From Pseudomonas sp. QTF5 (GTDB lineage Bacteria; Pseudomonadota; Gammaproteobacteria; Pseudomonadales; Pseudomonadaceae), in the NCBI RefSeq assembly GCF_000512695.2, contig NZ_AZRW02000044.1, forward strand, positions 1 through 54,655: 54,655 nt of DNA, written 5' to 3'. The translations under genes were made by a program, and so were the position numbers. Position 1 is the stretch's first letter; the number at the start of each line of letters is the position of its first letter. Shown piece after piece: positions 25,227 to 32,609 of this stretch. The notes under the pieces were generated by a model that did no database searches, was not told the DNA's origin, and was given only the letters and a program-made list of their open reading frames with translations.

Positions 25227-25934
25227 TCAAAGGGGTTGTTTGGGAATTTCCAGCCCGCGAATCACCGCCGGCCTTGCCAGAAAACGTTCCAGCACACGGG
25301 TGACGTTGGGGAAATTCCGGATACCCACCAGGTCACCGGCCTCATAGAAGCCGATCAGGTTGCGTACCCACGGAAAGGTCGCGATGTCGGCGATGGTGTA
25401 GCGCTCGCCCATGATCCAGTCGCGCCCTTGCAGACGCCCATCAAGGACCTTGAGCAAGCGCTTGCTTTCGTCGACGTAGCGATCACGGGGACGCTTGTCT
25501 TCGTAGTCCTTGCCAGCGAATTTGTTGAAGAAACCGAGCTGGCCGAACATCGGCCCGATACCGCCCATCTGAAACATCAGCCATTGAATGGTCTCGTAAC
25601 GCGCCGCCGATTCCTGCGCCAACAGCTGCCCGCTCTTGTCGGCAAGGTAAATCAGAATCGCCCCTGACTCAAACAGTGCCAACGGCTGGTCTCCCGGACC
25701 ATGGGGGTCGAGAATCGCCGGGATCTTGTTGTTGGGGTTCAGCGACAGAAATTCGGGGGACAACTGATCGTTGGTGTCGAAGCCCACACGATGCGGCTCG
25801 TAGGGCAGCCCGATCTCTTCGAGCATGATCGAAACCTTGACGCCATTGGGTGTTGGCAAGGAATAGAGCTGGATCCACTCCGGGTATTGGGCCGGCCATT
25901 TTTGAGTGATGGGGAATGCAGACAAATCGGTCAT
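25227..25934 (-). CDS. Glutathione S-transferase, YfcG/Ure2p-like
   Basis: 235 residues. The N-terminal thioredoxin fold is LYSLPTPNGVKVSIMLEEIG with PNNKIPAILDP (cis-Pro) and ALFESGAILIYLADKSG (glutathione-contact Glu-Ser). The TPNG motif is typical of the Nu-class YfcG/YghU group, which have disulfide-bond reductase activity. The C-terminal helical domain contains MFQMGGIGPMFGQLGFFNKF. The start at 25934 (MTDLSAFP) fits homologues; the frame is open further upstream to 26093. It is cytoplasmic, followed at 24 bp by the phzF-like gene. Confidence 0.9.
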   Translation of the reverse strand: MTDLSAFPITQKWPAQYPEWIQLYSLPTPNGVKVSIMLEEIGLPYEPHRVGFDTNDQLSPEFLSLNPNNKIPAILDPHGPGDQPLALFESGAILIYLADKSGQLLAQESAARYETIQWLMFQMGGIGPMFGQLGFFNKFAGKDYEDKRPRDRYVDESKRLLKVLDGRLQGRDWIMGERYTIADIATFPWVRNLIGFYEAGDLVGIRNFPNVTRVLERFLARPAVIRGLEIPKQPL

Positions 25935-26216
25935 TAGGGGCATCCACGAGAAAATCGAAGTGAAGATCATAATGGGGACGGGGCGCATATGTGTACTGCG
26001 TCCATAAATCCGCAACATCCTGTCGATAACCTTTCTCGCAATCCGTCCAAGGTTGCCGCTAAAGTGCCAGGCACCGCGCTCGGATCGAACCAAAGGGCTT
26101 CAGAGGACTCTGAGCATTGCTCTATAGGAAACGGACCGGGTCAACGACATGGAAAATACCCGCAGCCATAAGCTCACGGGGTCAAGGTTTGTCAGCCTTA
26201 ACCGAATACGCTGAAG

Positions 26217-26903
26217 ATGACCTATTCGATGATGAATCCACTGAAATTCGCCCAACGCTTCAAACATCGCGCCTACGTCTTCCTGCCTGCCTTGTTGGCG
26301 GCCTGCGCCGTGTTTTTGTCGTTGGAGTCCAGCGAAAGCCGCGCCCAACCGGCGGACGGCACCCAGACGCTGGTGTTTTTACGCCACGCAGAAAAACCCG
26401 CCGGCGGCCTGGGTCAGCTCAATTGTCAGGGGCTGAACCGCGCCATCGACCTGGCCACCTTGTTGCCGGAAAAATTCGGCAAGGCCAACTACGTGTTTGC
26501 CGCCAATCCGACGCGCAATGTCGAGGAAGGCGAATTTGATAATTCCTACAGTTACATCCGCCCCCTGATGACCATCAGCCCCAGCGCAATCAAACTCGGC
26601 TTGCCGGTGAACATCAACTTCTCGGCCAACGACACCAGCGACCTGGCGGATGAACTGCTCCAGGACAAGTATCACAACTCGGTCATTTATACGGCCTGGT
26701 CCCACGGCTACCTGCCCGAACTGATCAACAAAGTCGCCGGGGAAGCCGTCGGCAAGAAACAGAACATCACCGATGACTGGGCATCCAGCGACTACGACTC
26801 GCTGTACGTGCTCACGCTGACCTGGCACAACGGCAAGGCCACCCTGCAGAGCCACAGCTACAAGCAAGGGCTGGATAACGGTCAGGAGACTTGTCCGACG
26901 TAA
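26217..26903 (+). CDS. Exported histidine-phosphatase-like protein
   Basis: 228 residues. A hydrophobic N-terminal segment (AYVFLPALLAACAVFLSLES) looks like an uncleaved anchor or signal peptide. TLVFLRHAEKPAGG holds the RHxE motif of the histidine phosphatase superfamily, with the nucleophilic His. The partner His would be in AWSHGYLPEL. The domain is short and lacks other strong motifs, so activity is uncertain. ATGs at 26217, 26229 and 26232 are all possible starts; the ribosome site is weak. It is monocistronic. Confidence 0.75.
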   Translation: MTYSMMNPLKFAQRFKHRAYVFLPALLAACAVFLSLESSESRAQPADGTQTLVFLRHAEKPAGGLGQLNCQGLNRAIDLATLLPEKFGKANYVFAANPTRNVEEGEFDNSYSYIRPLMTISPSAIKLGLPVNINFSANDTSDLADELLQDKYHNSVIYTAWSHGYLPELINKVAGEAVGKKQNITDDWASSDYDSLYVLTLTWHNGKATLQSHSYKQGLDNGQETCPT

Positions 26904-26946
26904 GCTGTGATCGTGGTGGCGCTTCGAGTTTTATAGTGCCTGTCAC

Positions 26947-27051
26947 GGCCCCATCGCGGGCAAGCCCGCTCCCACAGTGGTTTGTGGTTGAACACAGATT
27001 TGTGATCGACGCTGCCCCTTGTGGGAGCGGGCTTGCCCGCGATTGGGCCGG
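26947..27051. repeat. Pair of outward-facing REP arms (GCCCGCGA subfamily)
   Basis: GGCCCCATCGCGGGCAAGCC with CTCCCAC at the left and GTGGGAGCGGGCTTGCCCGC with GATTGGGCCGG at the right. The arms are tail-to-tail, the reverse of the normal REPIN order, yet the match extends beyond the REP core into GGCCCCATCG/CGATTGGGCC, so the pair can still form one hairpin. It lies between the convergent phosphatase and mnmH genes. Confidence 0.8.
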
Positions 27052-27062
27052 CAAAAACAACA

Positions 27063-28166
27063 TCAAAGTAGCTGTTTGCCACGCTCCCGCAGATACTCAA
27101 GTACTGCACCCTGCTCGCCCACAAACTCGATCCGCGTACCCTTCTTCTCCCTCTGAAATGCATACATCGGATCGTAATACTCACGCAGCAACCCTTCGAT
27201 CCAGCCCCGGTGCAAATCCACCGCACCGCTGTTCGCCTGTTCTGCCAGTGCGTCGTCCATCAAGGTCAACATCCGCCGATGGCGTTCGCCACCCAGACGT
27301 TTCTGGACATTGTTCAGGCTCGCCAGCATCCGCTCGGAAAACAGCGCAAAGCCTTTATCGCCATGCACTTCAATGAACTCGGCGCACAAGTCCACTACGT
27401 AATCGCGCAGAATTCGCTCGACCCGCCCTTCCAGGCTGTCTTCCAGCCAGACCATCGGAAACTGCTGCATGCCCTGATAGAGCGGCAACGGTAAGGCGCA
27501 ACTGCCAACCATGCGGCTCTCGTCTTCCAGCACGAACTGTTCGATACCACGGGCGCGCTTTTTCAACACGTCCACCGCCAGGCGGTTTTCAAAGTCGATG
27601 TTGGAGGGTTGCCCGGTGGCGCGTTTGCCGAAGCTGGAGCCGCGATGATGGGCGTGGCCTTCAAGGTCCAGCCCGTTGCTCAACTGCGTGAGTACCTCGG
27701 TCTTGCCGGTGCCGGTCATGCCGCCCAGCAAGATGAAATCACACTGGGTAATGGACTGGTCGAGCGTATCGAGCAAAAAGGTGCGCAGGGCCTTGTAGCC
27801 GCCACCGACCCGCGGATAGTCGATACCCGCTTCGTCCTTCAGCCATTGCTGAACGATCTGCGAACGCAGCCCGCCACGAAAACAATACAAATAACCATCT
27901 GGATGAGCCCGGGCAAAATCGGCCCAGGCCTGGATGCGCTCGGCCTTGATCTCGCCGGCCACCAATTGATGCCCCAGCGTGATGGCCGCTTGCTGACCTT
28001 GCTGCTTGTAGCAGGTGCCTATCCGTTGCCGCTCGAGGTCATCCATCAGCGGCAGATTGACCACGCCAGGGAATGAGCCCTTGAGGAATTCGACCGGTGC
28101 GCGGGTATCCATCATCGGCCGGTCGTTGAGAAAGATCTCGCGGTAATCGGTGAAGTCGATGGACAT
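27063..28166 (-). CDS. mnmH: tRNA 2-selenouridine synthase
   Basis: 367 residues. The N-terminal rhodanese domain has the catalytic Cys95 in GYLYCFRGGLRSQ. A P-loop follows, GGMTGTGKTEVLTQ (about residues 148-161), and then the C-terminal domain. The enzyme replaces sulfur in 2-thiouridine-34 of tRNAs for Lys, Glu and Gln with selenium, via a geranylated intermediate, using selenophosphate from SelD. The ATG at 28166 overlaps the selD stop in TGATG, so translation is coupled and the donor and the enzyme are made together. It is the last gene of a two-gene operon. Confidence 0.95.
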   Translation of the reverse strand: MSIDFTDYREIFLNDRPMMDTRAPVEFLKGSFPGVVNLPLMDDLERQRIGTCYKQQGQQAAITLGHQLVAGEIKAERIQAWADFARAHPDGYLYCFRGGLRSQIVQQWLKDEAGIDYPRVGGGYKALRTFLLDTLDQSITQCDFILLGGMTGTGKTEVLTQLSNGLDLEGHAHHRGSSFGKRATGQPSNIDFENRLAVDVLKKRARGIEQFVLEDESRMVGSCALPLPLYQGMQQFPMVWLEDSLEGRVERILRDYVVDLCAEFIEVHGDKGFALFSERMLASLNNVQKRLGGERHRRMLTLMDDALAEQANSGAVDLHRGWIEGLLREYYDPMYAFQREKKGTRIEFVGEQGAVLEYLRERGKQLL

Positions 28167-29200
28167 CAAAACACCTCTACCGCGTTGGTCTGTCGCTCAA
28201 CCAGTTCGCCGATCGGCTCAAGGGCCAGACCGAGTTCGGCCGCCACCACCAAAAACTGTTCATTGCCCTCAGGCGTGACCGCAATCAGCAGGCCGCCGCT
28301 GGTTTGCGGGTCGCAGAGCACGCGTTTGTGCAACTCCTGGAGCCGGCCGACCTTGCTGGCGTAACTGTCGAAATTGCGCAGCGTGCCGCCGGGCACGCAG
28401 CCCTGATCGAGGTAATACTCGACACCCGGCAGGCGCGGCACACGGTCATATTCGATGCGGGCGGTCACGTTGCTGCCGTCGGCCATCTCCACCAAATGCC
28501 CGATCAGGCCAAAACCGGTGACGTCGGTCATTGCGGTCACGCCGTCGAGTTTGCCGAAACGGCTGCCAGGTTTGTTCAGGGTGCACATCCAGTCACGGGC
28601 CAGGCCGATGTCGGCATTGCGCAACTTGCCCTTCTTCTCGGCCGTGGTGAGGATGCCGATGCCCAAGGGTTTGGTGAGGTACAGCAAGCAACCGGCGGTG
28701 GCGGTGTCATTGCGCTTCATGTGGCGCTTTTCCACCAGCCCGGTCACGGCCAGGCCGAAGATCGGCTCTGGCGCGTCGATGGAATGGCCGCCGGCCAACG
28801 GGATTCCCGCTTCATCGCAAACCGAACGCCCGCCGCGAATCACTTCCCGGGCAATCTCCGGTGCCAGCACATTGACCGGCCAGCCGAGGATCGCAATCGC
28901 CATCAACGGATCGCCGCCCATGGCGTAAATGTCACTGATGGCGTTGGTGGCGGCGATGCGGCCGAAATCGAACGGATCGTCGACGATCGGCATGAAAAAG
29001 TCGGTAGTCGAAACCACGCCGCGTTCTTCGTCGATGGCATACACCGCCGCGTCATCGCGCGAGGCGTTGCCGACCCAGAGTTTCGGGTCCAGGTTTTGCG
29101 CGCCGCTGCCGGCCAGAATCACCTCCAGCACCTGGGGCGAAATCTTGCAGCCACAACCTGCGCCGTGGCTGTATTGGGTCAGACGAATCGGCTCGCTCAT
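28166..29200 (-). CDS. selD: Selenide, water dikinase (selenophosphate synthetase)
   Basis: 344 residues. The N-terminal active site reads HGAGCGCKISP, with Cys16 in the position of E. coli Cys17, and Lys19. It is a Cys, not selenocysteine, form. ATP-binding blocks of the PurM-like fold follow (VSTTDFFMPIVDDPFDFGRI and TDVTGFGLIGHL). It makes selenophosphate from selenide and ATP. The only selenium-using gene visible is the coupled mnmH, so tRNA selenouridine is the sure destination; selA/selB would have to lie elsewhere if selenoproteins exist. The start at 29200 (MSEPIRL) has AAGGTG upstream. Confidence 0.96.
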   Translation of the reverse strand: MSEPIRLTQYSHGAGCGCKISPQVLEVILAGSGAQNLDPKLWVGNASRDDAAVYAIDEERGVVSTTDFFMPIVDDPFDFGRIAATNAISDIYAMGGDPLMAIAILGWPVNVLAPEIAREVIRGGRSVCDEAGIPLAGGHSIDAPEPIFGLAVTGLVEKRHMKRNDTATAGCLLYLTKPLGIGILTTAEKKGKLRNADIGLARDWMCTLNKPGSRFGKLDGVTAMTDVTGFGLIGHLVEMADGSNVTARIEYDRVPRLPGVEYYLDQGCVPGGTLRNFDSYASKVGRLQELHKRVLCDPQTSGGLLIAVTPEGNEQFLVVAAELGLALEPIGELVERQTNAVEVF

Positions 29201-29290
29201 CGGGGGTGCACCTTGTGAAGTCAATGCCGAGGATTCTACAGCAACACCATTCCTACAGCGTCTTCACAACCCGCAGGAATAAGCGATCCA

Positions 29291-29421
29291 TGTGGCGAGG
29301 GAGCTTGCTCCCGCTCGGGTGCGAAGCAGCCGCAAAACTTGGCGGACGGGGATTTTGAGTCACCGCATGAAAGGTTTTAGGGCCGCTGCGCAGCCCAGCG
29401 GGAGCAAGCTCCCTCGCCACA
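29291..29421. repeat. REPIN of the TGTGGCGAGGGAGC family
   Basis: Same family as the copy at 8629: arms TGTGGCGAGGGAGCTTGCTC and its complement, with inner CGGGTGCGAAGC/GCTGCGCAGCCC parts that only partly match. It lies in the 519-bp divergent region between selD and the nucleoside porin gene. Confidence 0.85.
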
Positions 29422-29623
29422 AAAGCTCTATTGCCTGTCCTGCCATAGATCGGGTTACTGATCTGACAGTCGACACCACTTTGGTGCATATCCCCCGCCA
29501 GATCCCCTTCGCCCTGAATTTCACTCCTTTTGATCATCCCCCCGGAATCCTTGACCAAAAGGACAGCAAAAATGCCAATTCCCTCTATTTTTCAGAGCAT
29601 TGAACAAAACTGGTATGTCTTGT

Positions 29624-29635
29624 GCAAACGTTTGC
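29624..29635. promoter_or_regulatory. PurR-like operator
   Basis: GCAAACGTTTGC is a perfect 12-base palindrome with the CG centre of LacI-family sites, and it matches the E. coli PurR consensus core. It lies 84 bp upstream of the Tsx-like gene, which fits control of a nucleoside-uptake pair by a purine or ribose-type LacI-family repressor. Confidence 0.6.
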
Positions 29636-29719
29636 GAGTCGCCGGTACCGGCCTGTTCGCCACCTAACCGCGCAAACCCGCACCACCGGGTTTTCGATCC
29701 GTACGAAAAGGGACTTTTA

Positions 29720-30676
29720 ATGCATTGCATCTCCAGCCGCGTGACTTGCTCGCGCACCTTTGCTGTTTCCTTGCTGCTGGCCAGCGTTACAGGACTACTC
29801 AGCAGCCATGTTCTGGCCCAACCGGCCACCGCCGAAGAATCCGCCCAGGGCGAAGCCCTCAGCCCTGAAGCCAGCCCGCCGAAAAAAGGCGCCTACCTGT
29901 CGGACTGGTTCAACCAGGACCTGACCGTGATCGGCAGCAAAGACATCAGCTTCGGCCCGCAACCGGCCGACGACATCTACCTTGAATATGAATACTTCGG
30001 CCGCAAGGGGCCGTTCGAGTTGTACGGCTACATCGACATTCCGAAGATCTTCGACATCGGCAACAGCCATGACAAAGGCGTCTGGGACCACGGCTCGCCG
30101 GTGTTCATGGAGCATGAACCGCGGATTTCCATCGACTACCTGGCCGGCCGCAGCCTGGCCATCGGACCGTTCAAGGAATGGTACGTGGCGTTCGACTGGA
30201 TCTACGACCACGGCAGCAACAGCGCCAACCGCGCCAACACGCTGTACAGCGGCCTAGGCACCGACATCGACACCCATTCGCGGGTCAACCTGTCGGCCAA
30301 CTTCTACGGCCGCTACCAATGGGAAAACTACGGCGCCAGCAACGAGTATTCGTGGGACGGCTACCGCGCCCAGCTCAAATACATCGTGCCCATCAGCAGT
30401 TTCAGCAACGGCGCGTCGTTGACCTACATCGGTTTCACCAACTTCGACTTCGGCTCCGACCTGCACAAGGACAACCCGGCCCGCACCGCCAATGCCACCG
30501 TGGCCACCAACGTGTTGCTCTACGCCTTCACCCACTTGCGTTTCACCCTGGTCGGCCGTTACTTCCACAACGGCGGCAACTGGGACGACGGCAGCGAGTT
30601 GAATTTCGGCGACGGTGACTTCCGCGCCCGTTCCGACGGCTGGGGCTACTACGCCGGTGTCGGTTATCAGTTTTAA
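29720..30676 (+). CDS. Tsx-like nucleoside-specific outer membrane channel
   Basis: 318 residues. A signal peptide ends around SSHVLAQ. The mature part has the aromatic, alternating pattern of an outer-membrane barrel, with family phrases LYGYIDIPKIFDIG, WYVAFDWIYDHGSNSA and the C-terminal GWGYYAGVGYQF ending in Phe, the usual barrel signal. It resembles Tsx/OmpK, which pass nucleosides. Start at 29720 (MHCISSR). Only 24 bp separate it from the NUP gene, which carries its own strong ribosome site; together they form a nucleoside uptake operon behind a PurR-like palindrome. Confidence 0.88.
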   Translation: MHCISSRVTCSRTFAVSLLLASVTGLLSSHVLAQPATAEESAQGEALSPEASPPKKGAYLSDWFNQDLTVIGSKDISFGPQPADDIYLEYEYFGRKGPFELYGYIDIPKIFDIGNSHDKGVWDHGSPVFMEHEPRISIDYLAGRSLAIGPFKEWYVAFDWIYDHGSNSANRANTLYSGLGTDIDTHSRVNLSANFYGRYQWENYGASNEYSWDGYRAQLKYIVPISSFSNGASLTYIGFTNFDFGSDLHKDNPARTANATVATNVLLYAFTHLRFTLVGRYFHNGGNWDDGSELNFGDGDFRARSDGWGYYAGVGYQF

Positions 30677-30700
30677 GGCTCATTTGAATCAGGAGGTTTT

Positions 30701-31735
30701 ATGAAAGCAATAACCCGTCTTTCCCTGTGCGTGGGCCTGGCCTGCAGCACCCTGCTTTCTTCCGCCGCGTGGGCTGGCGACGCACCGATCCAGCCGAAAG
30801 TAATGCTGATCACCATGTTCGCCCCCGAGGCGCAGAACTGGATCGATCGTCTGGAACTCAAGCAGGAAGTCCGCGTACCGGGTTTGTCCGCCGAGTACCC
30901 GAATATTCGCTGCAACACCCGACAGGTGTGCCTGATGGTCACCGGCATGGGCCAGACCAATGCCGCGGCTTCTACCCTGGCCCTGGCGCTGTCGCCGAAA
31001 TTCGACCTGCGCAAAAGTTACTTCCTGATCGCCGGAATTGCCGGCATCAGCCCACACCACGGCACCATCGGCACCACTGCGTGGGCACACTATCTGGTGG
31101 AGTTCGGCACCCAGTGGGAGCTGGACTCCCGGGACGCGCCGAAAGACTGGCCGACCGGTTATCTGGGCATCAACACCCAAGGCCCGAACGAAAAGCCACC
31201 GCTGGACTACAAGACCGAAGTCTTCGAGCTCAATCCGAAGTTGCAGGCCAAGGCATTCGCCCTGAGCCACAAGGTCCAGCTGAGCGAGAGCAAGGAATCG
31301 GCGGCATGGCGCTTGAAGTATCCGTCTGCGCCAGCCAATCAGCCACCGGTGGTGACCCAGTGCGACACACTGGCGGGCAATACCTGGTTTTCCGGGACGC
31401 GGTTGAGTGAACGGGCGGAAGTCTGGACCAAGCTGCTGACCAATAACGAAGGGGTCTATTGCACGACTCAGCAGGAAGACAATTCCACCTATGAAGCACT
31501 ATTGCGCGCCAGCCGCGAGGGGTTGGTGGATGTCCGGCGCCTGGCAGTGGTGCGCGCCGGTTCCGACTTCGACCGGCCGGCACCGGGCCAGAGTGAGGTG
31601 GATAACCTGCTCAAGTACGCCGATCAGGGTGGGTTTGTGCCGGCACTGGAGAATCTGTACCGCACGGGGAATCCGTTGGTGCAGGAGATTTTGCAGAATT
31701 GGTCGGCGTGGGAGAAAGGTGTGCCTGAGGTCTGA
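30701..31735 (+). CDS. Purine nucleoside permease (NUP) family protein, exported
   Basis: 344 residues. A signal peptide (CVGLACSTLLSSAAWA) directs it to the periplasm. The body follows the NUP family: KVMLITMFAPEAQNWIDRLE, CLMVTGMGQTNAAASTLALA and FLIAGIAGISPHHGTIGTTA. The family is named after yeast nucleoside permeases but is related in fold to nucleoside phosphorylases. It has no membrane helices, so a periplasmic nucleoside-binding or cleaving role seems more likely than transport; this is inference. AGGAGG lies five bases before the ATG. Second gene of the Tsx operon. Confidence 0.88.
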   Translation: MKAITRLSLCVGLACSTLLSSAAWAGDAPIQPKVMLITMFAPEAQNWIDRLELKQEVRVPGLSAEYPNIRCNTRQVCLMVTGMGQTNAAASTLALALSPKFDLRKSYFLIAGIAGISPHHGTIGTTAWAHYLVEFGTQWELDSRDAPKDWPTGYLGINTQGPNEKPPLDYKTEVFELNPKLQAKAFALSHKVQLSESKESAAWRLKYPSAPANQPPVVTQCDTLAGNTWFSGTRLSERAEVWTKLLTNNEGVYCTTQQEDNSTYEALLRASREGLVDVRRLAVVRAGSDFDRPAPGQSEVDNLLKYADQGGFVPALENLYRTGNPLVQEILQNWSAWEKGVPEV

Positions 31736-31754
31736 TCTGCCAACACATCTCCAT

Positions 31755-31857
31755 GTGGGAGCGGCGGTGCGGCGATCCGACTTGCTCGCGAAGGCGGACT
31801 GACAGTCGACGTTGATGTTGAATGTGAAGCCGCCTTCGCGAGCAAGCCCGCTCCCAC
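31755..31857. repeat. REPIN, 103-bp asymmetric form
   Basis: The left arm is expanded with GCGGTGCGGCGATCCGAC; the right arm is standard. It follows the NUP gene. The rest of the 323-bp gap 31736-32058 shows no gene or clear promoter. Confidence 0.88.
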
Positions 31858-32058
31858 TTTAATCGGATTACGGCAACAATCCCAGGCATGCTCAAATCAG
31901 ACGGCGCAGCCATAGACTAGGATCATTGGGGGGTCAGGAAGGCTCCATGATCATGAGGCGTCCGGCTGTCGCCAGTCACTGTCACCGTCCGACAAACCGA
32001 CTGAATTTTCCCCGCGCCTCGCGATCCCTCTATAACTACAGGGAGGAATACAGGCTTT

Positions 32059-32286
32059 ATGAACAATGCAAAACTTTTCGTTATTGAATACACCCTTCAT
32101 GGCCAGCCCAAGTCTTTCATTATCCGCCTGGAAAAAATGGACAATGCAGAGGCTTGGCACTGGGCAAGTTGCGACGCAGGAATCGGCCGGATCCCGCGCT
32201 TTGGCCGTGAACGGGTGCAAAAGACCAGCAAACCGTTGGCGGAAAAATTCGGCATCGAGAATGTGACCTGGCGACCGGCCAGTTGA
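32059..32286 (+). CDS. Small conserved hypothetical protein
   Basis: 75 residues (MNNAKLFVIEYTLHGQPKSF...). It looks like a single small alpha/beta domain with AEAWHWASCDAG and a basic C-terminal half. I recognise it as a type common in pseudomonads but without a known function. GGGAGGA lies about 12 bases before the ATG. It is soluble, followed by a terminator shared with the convergent metallothionein gene. Confidence 0.7.
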   Translation: MNNAKLFVIEYTLHGQPKSFIIRLEKMDNAEAWHWASCDAGIGRIPRFGRERVQKTSKPLAEKFGIENVTWRPAS

Positions 32287-32317
32287 GCGTCAAAAAGGAG
32301 GGGAAAGATTCAAACCA

Positions 32318-32346
32318 AAGTGGAGCCTGGATGGCTCCACTTTTTT
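32318..32346. terminator. Rho-independent terminator
   Basis: AAGTGGAGCC pairs with GGCTCCACTT around TGGAT, followed by T residues on the + strand and preceded by A residues, so it can end transcription from both convergent genes. Confidence 0.9.
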
Positions 32347-32356
32347 GGCTGAACAG

Positions 32357-32515
32357 TCAGTGTTGAGCACACTTGCAGCCTTTGGTGACGCAGGGTTCGC
32401 CGTTTTCGTGGTGCTTGGCGCAGGCTTCACAGCAATAGTGCTTGCCGTGACGCACGATAGGGTGTTCACCCAGCTTACAGTTGCATTTCGGGCAGTCGCA
32501 GGTACCGTCATTCAT
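32357..32515 (-). CDS. Bacterial metallothionein
   Basis: 52 residues, readable only by direct translation: MNDGTCDCPKCNCKLGEHPI is the start, and the middle and end hold HYCCEACAKHH, EPC and GCKCAQH. There are ten cysteines (6, 8, 11, 13, 28, 29, 32, 42, 47, 49) and six histidines. The CxCPKCxC start and the YCCEACA block match Pseudomonas metallothioneins, which bind about three to four Zn or Cd ions in a cluster. A GGAG lies eight bases before the ATG at 32515. It ends next to a bidirectional terminator; the cytoplasmic role is metal storage or detoxification. Confidence 0.9.
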   Translation of the reverse strand: MNDGTCDCPKCNCKLGEHPIVRHGKHYCCEACAKHHENGEPCVTKGCKCAQH

Positions 32516-32609
32516 AAGTCTGACTCCGTGGTTAGGGTCGTCCGGGTGCGATGGGTGCGCACCGTAATACCAGTGTAGGAGTTGGAGTCAGTCCTGCCCG
32601 CTTACGACA

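Noticed and set aside
32290..32578. Open frames opposite and around the metallothionein gene
   Set aside because: They lack cysteine order and ribosome sites; the metallothionein is unambiguous on the minus strand.
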